This document shows positions 7,446-15,253 of a stretch of 32,194 nucleotides of DNA, in pieces. A program made the position numbers and the translations under genes. The stretch is taken from NCBI GenBank assembly GCA_934667845.1, contig CAKUMQ010000029.1:1-32194 (forward strand), in the 5' to 3' direction. The stretch is from an uncultured Eubacteriales bacterium (GTDB taxonomy: Bacteria; Bacillota; Clostridia; Oscillospirales; Acutalibacteraceae). How positions within the stretch are numbered: the stretch's first letter is position 1; the number at the start of each line of letters is the position of its first letter. Below the pieces are notes generated by a model. It made no database searches, was not told the origin of the DNA, and was given only the letters and a program-made list of their open reading frames with translations.

Positions 7446-8062
7446 TGCTTTTTTGCCAGGGCGCGGTCGATAAGCTGCCCGACGGGGAAAATCGCGATTT
7501 CGATTGCCTCGGCGGCACAGACGCAGGCGGAAAATCCGTCTCCCTCGGCAAAGGAGAACACGGCGTGCGGGTCTAGGGGATCGTTCAGCCCGCCGATGCC
7601 GCGCCCCGTTCGCTTGACGGCGGCTTCCTTTTTTGTCCACAGCCGCGTGAACAGGCTCGGCTGTTCTGTCGGCGCGGCATTTTGCAGAGCTGCCTGTTCA
7701 TCGGCGTCAAAAAAGCGCCGAACGACACCGAAACGCGGCGGGGAGAGCGCCTGCACATCTATGCCGACGGCGCTGTTGCTGATCGCTGCCGCTATAGCGC
7801 CGTCGGTGTGGGAAAGACTAAACTCCCCGCGTAAGTCGGCAAAGTGCGGCTTTCCGCCGTCAGGAAACCGGACGGCAGAAAGCCGTTGCGGCTCCGGCAA
7901 AAGAAGCGAGAGCGCCGTATAGGCCAGGAGAGAGCCGCGGCGATCCTGCACCGGCTTGGCGGCGATGTGTCCGCAGATGGCGGGCGGCAAACGGTGCCAA
8001 AGTGCCTGTTCATCCGCCGGGGACAGCGGGGCTTTTCCGAAAAAAACGACAGCTTTCGTCAA
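7442..8062 (-). CDS. 4'-phosphopantetheinyl transferase, Sfp type
   Basis: A 206-residue transferase that moves the phosphopantetheine arm of coenzyme A to a serine of carrier proteins. The core motifs are present in order: GGKPHF (69-74), FSLSHT (81-86), AVGIDVQ (98-104) and LWTKKEAAVKRTGRG (141-155). D102, E146 and K150 match the metal and CoA-binding residues of Sfp; the second acidic residue of the G-I-D-x-E motif is Gln104 here, a position known to vary. The start is a TTG at 8060-8062, well placed behind AAGGAGGG. It sits next to alr, the position where many Firmicutes keep the small AcpS synthase, so it may serve the fatty-acid carrier protein. No peptide or polyketide synthase is in the window. 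Confidence 0.92.
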   Translation of the reverse strand: MTKAVVFFGKAPLSPADEQALWHRLPPAICGHIAAKPVQDRRGSLLAYTALSLLLPEPQRLSAVRFPDGGKPHFADLRGEFSLSHTDGAIAAAISNSAVGIDVQALSPPRFGVVRRFFDADEQAALQNAAPTEQPSLFTRLWTKKEAAVKRTGRGIGGLNDPLDPHAVFSFAEGDGFSACVCAAEAIEIAIFPVGQLIDRALAKKH

Positions 8063-8094
8063 TACGCTCCCTCCTTATCGCGGCGTTTGCAGAC

Positions 8095-8123
8095 AGTATA
8101 CCGTATTTTTGCATAAAAAGCAA
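8095..8123 (-). promoter_or_regulatory. Promoter of the phosphopantetheinyl transferase gene
   Basis: On the minus strand TTGCTT (8118-8123) and TATACT (8095-8100) are separated by 17 bases, 32 bases upstream of the TTG start. No equally good promoter was seen for the divergent phosphorylase gene, although the 107-base gap must hold one unless it is activator-dependent. Confidence 0.72.
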
Positions 8124-8169
8124 TCCCGCGGAAAAGATAAAGCCAGTTTGAAACGCAGGAGGAAACGAT

Positions 8170-10500
8170 ATGAAAGAACTCTGGGAGCAGGTGCCGCGTC
8201 TGCTTTGGGAGCAAACGCATAAAACGCCGCCGGAAACCGGCACGGTCGATTGGAGCAATGCGCTGAGCACGGCACTTTTATCCCGTCTCCCGCCCGAATC
8301 CGAGGAGCCGGAGGAACGCTGCGCCGTCTATCTGTCCGCCGAATTTCTGATCGGTCGTCTGCTGCACGCCAATTTGCTCAACATGGGGCTTTTGGAGGAG
8401 GCAGAGGAGTGGCTCGCCCGGGAGGGGCGCTCACTGAACGAAGCGGAGGAATTGAGCGACTACGGACTGGGCAACGGCGGTCTCGGACGGCTTGCGGCGT
8501 GCTTTTTGGATTCTGCTGCCACGCTTGGGATCCCGCTGCACGGCTACGGTATCCGCTATCGCTATGGGCTGTTTCGCCAGCATTTTACGGACGGCTTTCA
8601 GCGTGAGACGCCGGACGACTGGATGACCGCGGGCGACCCGTGGTCACGGCGGCGGGAGGAGGATCGCGTAACCGTGCGGTTCGGCGGACAGACGGTATAT
8701 GCGGTACCCTACGACATGCCGGTGATCGGCTACGGCGGAAAGACCGTCAACCGTCTCCGGCTCTGGCAGGCGGAAGCGACCGTGCCGTTTGATCTCGCCC
8801 AATATGATAAGCAGCAGTACGATGAGGCGTTTAGGGCACAAGACGAGGCGGCGTGCATCAGCGCGGTGCTGTATCCGAATGACAGCACCGACCGGGGACG
8901 CGAGCTGCGGCTCAAACAGCAGTATTTTTTCTGCTCCGCCTCGCTTCAGGATCTTCTGCGCCGTTTCAGACGGCATAAGCCGGATGGCGATCTGTCCGAC
9001 TGGCTGGCGATCCAGCTTAACGACACCCACCCCGCAGCGGCGATTCCCGAGCTGATCCGCCTTTTGACGGAAGAGGGGCATATGCGTTTTGAGGATGCGC
9101 TCGACACGGCGCGCCGCGTATTTGCCTATACCAATCACACGGTTTTGCCCGAGGCGATGGAGGTATGGGACGAAACGCTGTTTTTCCGGCTTTTGCCCTG
9201 TCTGAAAAAGACGATGACCGCCATTCAGGCGGAGCTTGAGCGTGAGCTGACGGCGCACGGCGTGCCGAAAAAGGAACAGGCGGCTTTTGCCGTGCTGGAC
9301 AGCGGAAAAGTGCATATGGCACGCCTGGCGCTGTTTGGCAGCCATGCGGTCAACGGCGTGGCGCGGCTGCACTCCGAGCTGCTGAAAAAGCGGCTTTTCC
9401 CGCAATGGTATGCGCTGTGGCCGGAGCGGTTTTACAATATGACCAACGGCGTCACGCAAAGACGCTGGCTGCGGCTTGCCAATCCCGACCTGTCTGCGCT
9501 GATCACCTCGCGGATCGGCGAGGAGTGGATCACCGACCTCTCTGAACTCGAAAAGCTGATCCCTCTTGCGGATGACGCCGGCTTTCAGCAGGAGTTTCTG
9601 GCGGCAAAGCAGCGCTGCAAGGAGCGGCTGTCCGCCTATATGGAGCGGCGCGAGGGCGTAACGATCCCAAAAGACTGGATCTGCGACGTACAGGCCAAAC
9701 GCCTGCACGAATACAAGCGCCAGCTGCTCAATGCTTTTTCCATTCTGGATCTGTACTATGCCCTGCGCGATGGCAAGCTGAATGACTTTACACCGACGGT
9801 TTTCCTGTTCGGCGGCAAAGCCGCCCCCGGCTATGCGCGGGCAAAGGGCATCATCAAATATATCCACGAGCTTTCCGAGCTTATCCGGCGTGATGCGGCT
9901 GTCAGTCAGAAAATGCAGGTGCGGTTCGTCACCAATTACGACGTATCCTATGCTGAAAAGCTGTTTCCTGCCGCCGATTTCTCTGTGCAGATCTCTACGG
10001 CGGGAACGGAGGCGTCCGGAACGGGCAATATGAAAATGATGCTCAACGGCGCGCTGACGATCGGTACACTGGACGGCGCGAATGTGGAGATATTCGAGGA
10101 GGCAGGCGAGGAGAACAACTACCGCTTCGGGGCGACGGTGGAGGAGCTGCACCGACAGGTAGACTACGACCCCGCTGCGCTGTACAAGGCGGAGCCGCGG
10201 ATCCGACGGGTGGTGGACAGCCTGATCGACGGCACATTTTCGGACGGCGGTACCGGCATATTTGCCGAGCTGCACGACGCACTGCTCAAGGGGGCCTCCT
10301 GGCACAGGCCGGACGCCTACTATGTGCTGGGCGATTTTGCGGACCTTGTGCAGACGCGGCTGCGCGCCAACCGCGAATACGGCGACCGCAGCGCATTTGC
10401 CCGCAAATGTATTCTCAATCTCGCTCATGCGGGGCGCTTTTCGAGTGACCGCACCGTGCGGGAATATGCGGAAAATATCTGGCATCTGCCGCTAGGGTGA
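8170..10500 (+). CDS. glgP: Glycogen/maltodextrin phosphorylase
   Basis: A 776-residue GT35 phosphorylase that releases glucose 1-phosphate from alpha-1,4-glucans. Visible landmarks are SAEFLIGR near the N terminus, GNGGLGRLAACFLDS (substrate/phosphate region), QLNDTHPAAAIPEL, ANTNH-like YTNHTVLPEAMEVW, NGVTQRRWL, AKRLHEYKRQLLN, and EASGTGNMKMMLNGA, in which K622 binds PLP. The length is a little shorter than E. coli MalP/GlgP. It starts at an ATG behind AGGAGG and ends 38 bases before a maltodextrin-type binding lipoprotein gene, so it is probably the first gene of an import-and-breakdown operon. Maltodextrin phosphorylase (MalP-like) is as likely a role as glycogen turnover, given these neighbours. 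Confidence 0.96.
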   Translation: MKELWEQVPRLLWEQTHKTPPETGTVDWSNALSTALLSRLPPESEEPEERCAVYLSAEFLIGRLLHANLLNMGLLEEAEEWLAREGRSLNEAEELSDYGLGNGGLGRLAACFLDSAATLGIPLHGYGIRYRYGLFRQHFTDGFQRETPDDWMTAGDPWSRRREEDRVTVRFGGQTVYAVPYDMPVIGYGGKTVNRLRLWQAEATVPFDLAQYDKQQYDEAFRAQDEAACISAVLYPNDSTDRGRELRLKQQYFFCSASLQDLLRRFRRHKPDGDLSDWLAIQLNDTHPAAAIPELIRLLTEEGHMRFEDALDTARRVFAYTNHTVLPEAMEVWDETLFFRLLPCLKKTMTAIQAELERELTAHGVPKKEQAAFAVLDSGKVHMARLALFGSHAVNGVARLHSELLKKRLFPQWYALWPERFYNMTNGVTQRRWLRLANPDLSALITSRIGEEWITDLSELEKLIPLADDAGFQQEFLAAKQRCKERLSAYMERREGVTIPKDWICDVQAKRLHEYKRQLLNAFSILDLYYALRDGKLNDFTPTVFLFGGKAAPGYARAKGIIKYIHELSELIRRDAAVSQKMQVRFVTNYDVSYAEKLFPAADFSVQISTAGTEASGTGNMKMMLNGALTIGTLDGANVEIFEEAGEENNYRFGATVEELHRQVDYDPAALYKAEPRIRRVVDSLIDGTFSDGGTGIFAELHDALLKGASWHRPDAYYVLGDFADLVQTRLRANREYGDRSAFARKCILNLAHAGRFSSDRTVREYAENIWHLPLG

Positions 10501-10538
10501 ATTCCCCCTATTTTATAACAGAAAAGGAGACAATGACA

Positions 10539-11735
10539 ATGAAACGATGGTTGACCGCTGCTCTGGCATCGGCAATGACACTGGCGATGGCGGGACTGAC
10601 CGCCTGCTCCGATGACGCGAAAAAGGATGTGATCTCGCTGCGCGTCTGGGGCGCGCAGGAGGATCAGGCGCTTTTGGGCGAGATGATCGACAGCTTTGAA
10701 AAAGCGCACGCAGATAAGAAATACGAGATCACGCTCGGCGTGGTCGGCGAAGATAACGCGCAAAAGCGGGTGCTTGAGGACCCGAATGCAGCCGCGGATA
10801 TCTTCTCCTTCCCGAACGATCAGATCCGCACCTTTGTCAATGCCAAGGCGCTGTATGAGATCACCCGCAACCGGGAAACCGTGCAGAATGAAAACACCGC
10901 CGCTTCGGTGGAGGCGGCGACGGTGGACGACAAGCTGTATGCCTATCCGATGACGTCCGACAACGGCTATTTCCTCTATTATGACAGCCGCGTGCTGAGC
11001 GCTAAGGACGTGGAGACGCTGGACGGCCTGATGGCGGCGGCACAGAAGGCGGGCCGCAAGGTGATCATGGACGTATCCGACGGCTGGTACTGCTCGTCGT
11101 TTTTCCTCGGTGCGGGCTGCAAGGTCGGTCTGGATGCAAACGGCAAGCAGACCTGTGATTTCAACAACGCCCGCGGTGTGCAGGCGGCCAAAGCCGTGCA
11201 GCAGTTTACGGCACACCCCGCCTTTATGACCGGCGGCAACGACATCGTGACCGGCTCGACGGGGAGCACCGCCTGCGCCGCCGTTTCCGGCACATGGAAC
11301 GCCGATGCGCTGAAGGAGAAGCTCGGCGACGGTTATACAGCTGCAAAGCTGCCTACCTTTACACTGGGGGATGAGCAGGTGCAGATGGGGAGCTTCGGCG
11401 GCTTTAAGCTGCTGGGAGTCAACGCGCTGACAGCGCATCCGGCGGATGCCATGGAGCTGGCGGAGTGGCTGACCAATGAGCAGAATCAGCTGCTGCGCTT
11501 TGAAAAGCGCGCAATGGGTCCCTCGAACCGCAAGGCGGCGGAAAATGAAAAGGTGAAGGCCAACGCCGCGCTCGCCGCGCTGACGGCACAGGGCGAATTT
11601 GCCAGCTCGCAGAAGGATGTGCTGTCCACGTTCTGGAGCCCGGTCGAGGCGTTCGGCCTGGCGATGGAGACAAAGGATTATTCCAAGAGCCTGCAGGTGC
11701 AGCTCGATGCCATGGTAGAGCAGATCACCCGCTGA
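10539..11735 (+). CDS. Extracellular sugar-binding lipoprotein (maltose/maltodextrin type)
   Basis: A 398-residue solute-binding protein of an ABC importer. It has a lipoprotein signal peptide, MKRWLTAALA then a hydrophobic run ending in lipobox GLTAC (lipidated Cys23), so it should be anchored outside the membrane. The mature part shows the family-1 binding-protein pattern, for example SLRVWGAQEDQALLGEMIDSF, AADIFSFPNDQI, YAYPMTSDNGYFLYYD, and a C-terminal ELAEWLTNEQNQLLRFEKR. The ATG at 10539 is chosen because AAGGAGA lies 8 bases upstream; an ATG two codons earlier (10533) is too close. Two permease genes follow after 19 bases and the phosphorylase precedes it. Specificity for maltodextrins is inferred from that context rather than from binding residues. 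Confidence 0.93.
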   Translation: MKRWLTAALASAMTLAMAGLTACSDDAKKDVISLRVWGAQEDQALLGEMIDSFEKAHADKKYEITLGVVGEDNAQKRVLEDPNAAADIFSFPNDQIRTFVNAKALYEITRNRETVQNENTAASVEAATVDDKLYAYPMTSDNGYFLYYDSRVLSAKDVETLDGLMAAAQKAGRKVIMDVSDGWYCSSFFLGAGCKVGLDANGKQTCDFNNARGVQAAKAVQQFTAHPAFMTGGNDIVTGSTGSTACAAVSGTWNADALKEKLGDGYTAAKLPTFTLGDEQVQMGSFGGFKLLGVNALTAHPADAMELAEWLTNEQNQLLRFEKRAMGPSNRKAAENEKVKANAALAALTAQGEFASSQKDVLSTFWSPVEAFGLAMETKDYSKSLQVQLDAMVEQITR

Positions 11736-11754
11736 GTAGAAGGAGGCGCTTTCC

Positions 11755-13230
11755 GTGAGTGAAATTTCCCGCGTTCCCGTGTTCAGACGGATCGGCGCCG
11801 GTCTTGCCGGAATTCCCGGCAGCCTGTGGGGCGGGATCCGCGCATTTTGCCGAGGAATTGCCGCCGCGGTGCGCAGCATCGGCAGATGGTTCCGACTGCT
11901 TTTTGACGCGCTCCGTCGCGGCGATACGCTGACGCGGCTGTCGTTTGTTCTGATGGGCGCGGGGTGCCTGTTTCGCGGACAGTGGCTGACGGGACTCTTA
12001 TATGCGGCGGCGGAGATCGGGTATATTACCTATATGGTGACGACCGGAGGAACGCTCCTGCGGCAGTATCTGACGCTCGGCGAAACGCTGCGCGGCGAGG
12101 TGTGGGACGAGGAGCAGCAGATCTGGGTGTACACCCAGCCGGATAATTCCCTGCGCATTCTGCTGTTCGGCACCGTGACGGTCCTGCTGACCCTGTTTAT
12201 GCTGTGGCTGTATGCCGCCAATGTGCGTACCGCATATGTAAATCAGCAGAAGCGGGAGCGGGGAGAGGCGATCCCGACCGTCCGCGGGCAGCTGAATGAG
12301 CTGACGGACAGCCACTTTCAGCGGCTGACGCTGGCGGTGCCGACGGCGCTGCTGACCGTGTTCACGATCCTGCCGCTGATCTTTATGGTTCTGATGGCGT
12401 TTACCAATTTCGACAAGGACCATCAGCCGCCGGGCAATCTGTTCACCTGGACGGGACTGGACACGTTTATCGACCTGTTCGGCGGAAATGCGCTGATCTC
12501 CACAACCTTTGTCCGCCTGCTCGGCTGGACGCTGGTCTGGGCGTTTTTCGCCACGTTCACCAACTACTTTTTCGGAATCCTTCTCGCCATGCTGATCAAC
12601 CGTAAAAGCATCCGCTTTAAGGGAATGTGGCGCACGGTGTTTGTCATGACGATTGCCGTTCCGCAGTTTGTCAGTCTGCTGCTCATGTCGCAGCTGCTCA
12701 GCGAGCAGGGCGCGGTCAATGTGCTGCTGAAAAACCTCGGGCTGATCGGGGAGGCGCTGCCGTTTCTGACGGATGCCGCATGGGCGCGCGTGACCGTGAT
12801 CGTTGTGAATATGTGGGTGGGAATTCCGTATACGCTGCTGATCTGTACCGGTATACTGATAAATATTCCGGAGGATCTCTACGAAAGCGCCCGCATTGAC
12901 GGCGCAGGTCCCGCCGCCGTGTTTTTCCGCATTACGATGCCGTATATGCTGTTTGTCACGGCGCCCTATCTGATCACGCAGTTTGTCGGCAATATCAATA
13001 ACTTTAACCTGATCTATCTGCTGACCGGCGGAGGACCGCTGTCGCTCGATTATTATCAGGCGGGAAAAACGGATCTTCTGGTGACATGGCTGTACAAACA
13101 GACCGTCAACGAGCAGAACTACAATCTGGCTTCCGCCATCGGCATACTGGTATTTCTGCTGTCGGCGGTCATGTCGCTGACGGTTTATGCCCGTTCGTCG
13201 TCCGCACAGAGAGAGGAGGAGTTCCAGTGA
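11755..13230 (+). CDS. Sugar ABC transporter permease, MalF type
   Basis: A 491-residue inner-membrane permease, long for the group because of an N-terminal extension of about 170 residues with its own membrane segments (about 60-100 and 125-155) and a charged cytoplasmic stretch (QQKRERGE), as in MalF proteins. The transport core has the EAA loop YESARIDGAGPAAVFFRITMP, the site that docks the ATPase. It starts with GTG at 11755 behind AAGGAGG, 19 bases after the lipoprotein gene, and overlaps the next permease gene by 4 bases. The MalF assignment rests on length, EAA loop and the binding-protein neighbour; the sugar is inferred. Confidence 0.92.
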   Translation: MSEISRVPVFRRIGAGLAGIPGSLWGGIRAFCRGIAAAVRSIGRWFRLLFDALRRGDTLTRLSFVLMGAGCLFRGQWLTGLLYAAAEIGYITYMVTTGGTLLRQYLTLGETLRGEVWDEEQQIWVYTQPDNSLRILLFGTVTVLLTLFMLWLYAANVRTAYVNQQKRERGEAIPTVRGQLNELTDSHFQRLTLAVPTALLTVFTILPLIFMVLMAFTNFDKDHQPPGNLFTWTGLDTFIDLFGGNALISTTFVRLLGWTLVWAFFATFTNYFFGILLAMLINRKSIRFKGMWRTVFVMTIAVPQFVSLLLMSQLLSEQGAVNVLLKNLGLIGEALPFLTDAAWARVTVIVVNMWVGIPYTLLICTGILINIPEDLYESARIDGAGPAAVFFRITMPYMLFVTAPYLITQFVGNINNFNLIYLLTGGGPLSLDYYQAGKTDLLVTWLYKQTVNEQNYNLASAIGILVFLLSAVMSLTVYARSSSAQREEEFQ

Positions 13231-14075
13231 AGTACCGCACCCGCCGCCGTCTTGCCGATACGGGCGTGTATATCCTGCTGGCGGCACTGGGGATCATCTG
13301 GATCCTTCCGCTTCTGTGGCTTTTGATGACCTCGTTTCGCGCGGAGCCGGGCGCTTATACGCCGTATCTGCTGCCGCAGAGCTGGACACTTGACAATTAC
13401 CGGCGGCTGTTTACCGACCGCAGTCTGTTTGACTATCCGCGCTGGTTCGGCAATACGCTGTTTGTGGCGGTGCTGACCTGCCTGCTGTCCACATTTTCCG
13501 TGCTGTGTATCAGCTATACGTTCAGCCGCCTGCGCTTTCCCGCGCGGTGCGGGCTGATGAAGGCGGGCATGGTGATCGGCATGTTCCCGGGCTTTATGAC
13601 CATGATCGCCGTGTATCATCTGCTGAATGCGCTGGGGCTGAATCAGTCGCTTCTGGGGCTTGTTCTGGTGTATTCCGCCTCCAATTCCCTGCAGTACCTT
13701 GTGGCAAAAGGATATTTCGATACGGTCAGCCGCTCGCTTGACGAGGCTGCCACTATAGACGGCGCAAGCAAAAATCAGATATTCTGGAAGATACTGCTCC
13801 CGCTGTCCAAGCCTATCGTGGTGTACACGGCGCTGACGGGATTTATCTCCCCGTGGATCGACTTTATTTTTGTCAGCGTGATCATGAAAGACAATTATCG
13901 ACACTACACGGTGGCGCTCGGTCTGTATCAGATGCTCACCCGCGAAAATATTTACCGGTACTTTACTGTTTTCTGCGCCGGTGCGGTGCTGGTGTCGATC
14001 CCGATCACGCTGCTTTTCCTGCAATTGCAGAAGTTTTATGTCGAAGGCGTGACCGGCGGAGCGGTAAAAGGATAA
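13227..14075 (+). CDS. Sugar ABC transporter permease, MalG type
   Basis: A 282-residue permease, the typical MalG size. It opens MKYRTRRRLADTGVYIL, has six predicted membrane segments (first about 11-32), and carries the EAA loop DEAATIDGASKNQIFWKILL for contact with the ATPase. The start is a GTG at 13227 that overlaps the TGA of the upstream permease by 4 bases (GTGA), behind GAGAGGAGGAG, so the two permeases are made together. No gene for the ATP-hydrolysing subunit follows; the operon appears to end at a weak terminator just after the stop codon. It probably shares an MsmK/MsmX-like ATPase encoded elsewhere. Confidence 0.94.
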   Translation: MKYRTRRRLADTGVYILLAALGIIWILPLLWLLMTSFRAEPGAYTPYLLPQSWTLDNYRRLFTDRSLFDYPRWFGNTLFVAVLTCLLSTFSVLCISYTFSRLRFPARCGLMKAGMVIGMFPGFMTMIAVYHLLNALGLNQSLLGLVLVYSASNSLQYLVAKGYFDTVSRSLDEAATIDGASKNQIFWKILLPLSKPIVVYTALTGFISPWIDFIFVSVIMKDNYRHYTVALGLYQMLTRENIYRYFTVFCAGAVLVSIPITLLFLQLQKFYVEGVTGGAVKG

Positions 14076-14102
14076 AAATCGAAAATTTGTTCGAATTTTT
14101 TT
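14074..14102 (+). terminator. Probable terminator after the maltodextrin permease genes
   Basis: An imperfect stem (AAAAATCGAA against TTCGAATTTTT, one bulged base) starts within the stop codon and ends in seven T's. It is A/T-rich and short, so strength is uncertain. Confidence 0.5.
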
Positions 14103-14112
14103 GAAAAACCTC

Positions 14113-14140
14113 TTGCATTTTTTAAATTGTATGGTATACT
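14113..14140 (+). promoter_or_regulatory. Promoter of the small membrane protein gene
   Basis: TTGCAT (14113-14118) and TATACT (14135-14140) with a 16-base spacer. The segment just upstream, T7-G-A5-CCTC, closely resembles the segment upstream of the HU promoter. Confidence 0.7.
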
Positions 14141-14195
14141 ATGATCGTAAAACGTTTGTTCGGAACATGCGTTCGAAAATGCGGAGGTGTGAAGA

Positions 14196-14516
14196 ATGGT
14201 TGGCAGTGTAGTGACGATTCTCGGTATGGGCGGTCTTTTTCTTTGGATGTGGAATAAGGGCTGTCTGGCCTCCACGCACCGTATGGCTCTGCTGCCGCTG
14301 ACGGTCTGTGCGATCGAGGTATTCACATTCGGACTGATCCAGACGGTGTTTCCGCTTGTTGCGGCACTGCTGTGGCTGTCCCGCCTGCTGTTGGCGTTCT
14401 GCTGTATCCGCAAGCTGCGGCTGGATCGCCGCGCTGCGCGCCGCCGTGCCGGAAAGCGTGCGGCTGCATGCTCCGCGGTTTCGTGCGAACGTCCGGCCGC
14501 GTACCGCTGTGCCTGA
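14196..14516 (+). CDS. Small hydrophobic protein, family not recognised
   Basis: A 106-residue protein with three hydrophobic stretches (about 4-18, 29-46 and 48-70), then a short, very basic tail (RKLRLDRRAARRRAGKR) and a Cys-containing end. By the positive-inside rule the basic tail should be cytoplasmic. The start ATG follows GGAGGTG at good distance, and a recognisable promoter lies 55 bases upstream, which supports it being real; I recognise no family. It stands alone between the maltodextrin operon and HU. Confidence 0.65.
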   Translation: MVGSVVTILGMGGLFLWMWNKGCLASTHRMALLPLTVCAIEVFTFGLIQTVFPLVAALLWLSRLLLAFCCIRKLRLDRRAARRRAGKRAAACSAVSCERPAAYRCA

Positions 14517-14535
14517 TGATCGGTGACAATGGCAG

Positions 14536-14562
14536 GGAAATACCCGATTTCCTCCGTTTTTT
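14536..14562 (+). terminator. Weak terminator after the small membrane protein gene
   Basis: GGAAAT/ATTTCC stem with a 5-base loop, followed after four bases by six T's. Short stem, so only moderately likely. Confidence 0.4.
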
Positions 14563-14594
14563 CTCCGTTCTTTTTTCTTTTTTGAAAAAAACTC

Positions 14595-14623
14595 TTGCAA
14601 TATTCGGCAGTATAGGGTAAAAT
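14595..14623 (+). promoter_or_regulatory. Promoter of the HU gene
   Basis: TTGCAA (14595-14600) and TAAAAT (14618-14623) spaced by 17 bases. A T6-G-A7 tract ends two bases (CTC overlap) before the -35 box, which could act as an UP element. The untranslated leader of about 85 bases is fairly long. Confidence 0.75.
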
Positions 14624-14714
14624 AAGGTCGTTGTATGCGTGATCGCGTACAAATGACCGTTTCAAACCCGGGCAATATGCCTGTCGGTTATAAAATGATG
14701 GAGGTTATCTGATC

Positions 14715-14990
14715 ATGAACAAAGTTGAACTCGTTGCTGCTGTTGCCGAAAAGTCCGGTCTTTCCAAGAAGGATGCCGAGAAAGCGCTTTCCGCCGTCCT
14801 GGATACGGTCGTCGCCGCTCTGGCCGACGGAGACAAGGTGTCGCTCGTTGGCTTCGGTACCTTTGAGACCCGCCGCCGTGAGGCTCGTCAGGGCCGCAAT
14901 CCTTCCACCGGTGCTTCCATTGAGATCCCCGCTTCTGTTCAGCCTGCTTTCAAAGCCGGCCGTGCGTTTAAGGACGCTGTTGCGAAGTAA
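14715..14990 (+). CDS. hup: HU family DNA-binding protein
   Basis: A 91-residue nucleoid protein of exact family size. It begins MNKVELVAAVAEKSGLSKKD, has the dimerisation helices, the GFGTFETRRREAR strand and the DNA-intercalating arm GRNPSTGASIEIPAS, where the Pro of the arm tip is expected, and ends in the helix AFKAGRAFKDAV. HU bends DNA and compacts the chromosome as a dimer. The ribosome site GGAGG lies 9 bases before the ATG. The codon choice is more T-ending than its neighbours (GTT, GCT, TCC), as seen in highly expressed genes. It is monocistronic: own promoter, and a strong terminator 38 bases after the stop. Confidence 0.97.
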   Translation: MNKVELVAAVAEKSGLSKKDAEKALSAVLDTVVAALADGDKVSLVGFGTFETRRREARQGRNPSTGASIEIPASVQPAFKAGRAFKDAVAK

Positions 14991-15027
14991 GATCCACCCC
15001 CAATACCGACAAGTGTACTTGTTGTCG

Positions 15028-15062
15028 AAGCGGTACGGCGCACGGGCGCTGTGCCGCTTTTT
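15028..15062 (+). terminator. Terminator of the HU gene
   Basis: A 12-14-bp stem (AAGCGGTACGGCGC against GCGCTGTGCCGCTT, two G-U pairs) with loop ACGG and a run of five T's. Confidence 0.88.
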
Positions 15063-15158
15063 CCTTATACGCGCATATGTTACGGTGCCGCCGTGGCGGG
15101 ATGATGTGCGCGGTCGGCGGGCGGTCTGTCGAATTCACAAAGTGTTTACACTTACCCC

Positions 15159-15187
15159 TTGACAAAACCCGCGTGGAATGGTAGAGT
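15159..15187 (+). promoter_or_regulatory. Promoter of the hrcA-grpE-dnaK-dnaJ operon
   Basis: A perfect -35 box TTGACA (15159-15164) with TAGAGT (15182-15187) 17 bases on. An overlapping TATACA at 15187-15192 would need a 22-base spacer. The transcription start should fall at or just before the CIRCE element. A further dyad, AAGTGT-TT-ACACTT (15140-15153), lies immediately upstream of the -35 box. Confidence 0.75.
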
Positions 15188-15195
15188 ATACATCG

Positions 15196-15222
15196 TTAGC
15201 ACTCGGGCAATTTGAGTGCTAA
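15196..15222. promoter_or_regulatory. CIRCE operator (HrcA binding site)
   Basis: TTAGCACTC, nine bases, GAGTGCTAA: an exact match to the CIRCE consensus. HrcA binds this element and represses class I heat-shock genes. It lies between the promoter and hrcA, so the whole operon should be autoregulated. Confidence 0.98.
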
Positions 15223-15253
15223 TCCGAACGTAAATGACAAAGAGGTGACAACA

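Noticed and set aside
8644..10485. Open frame of 613 residues on the minus strand
   Set aside because: Antisense to the phosphorylase gene, which has all family motifs on the plus strand.
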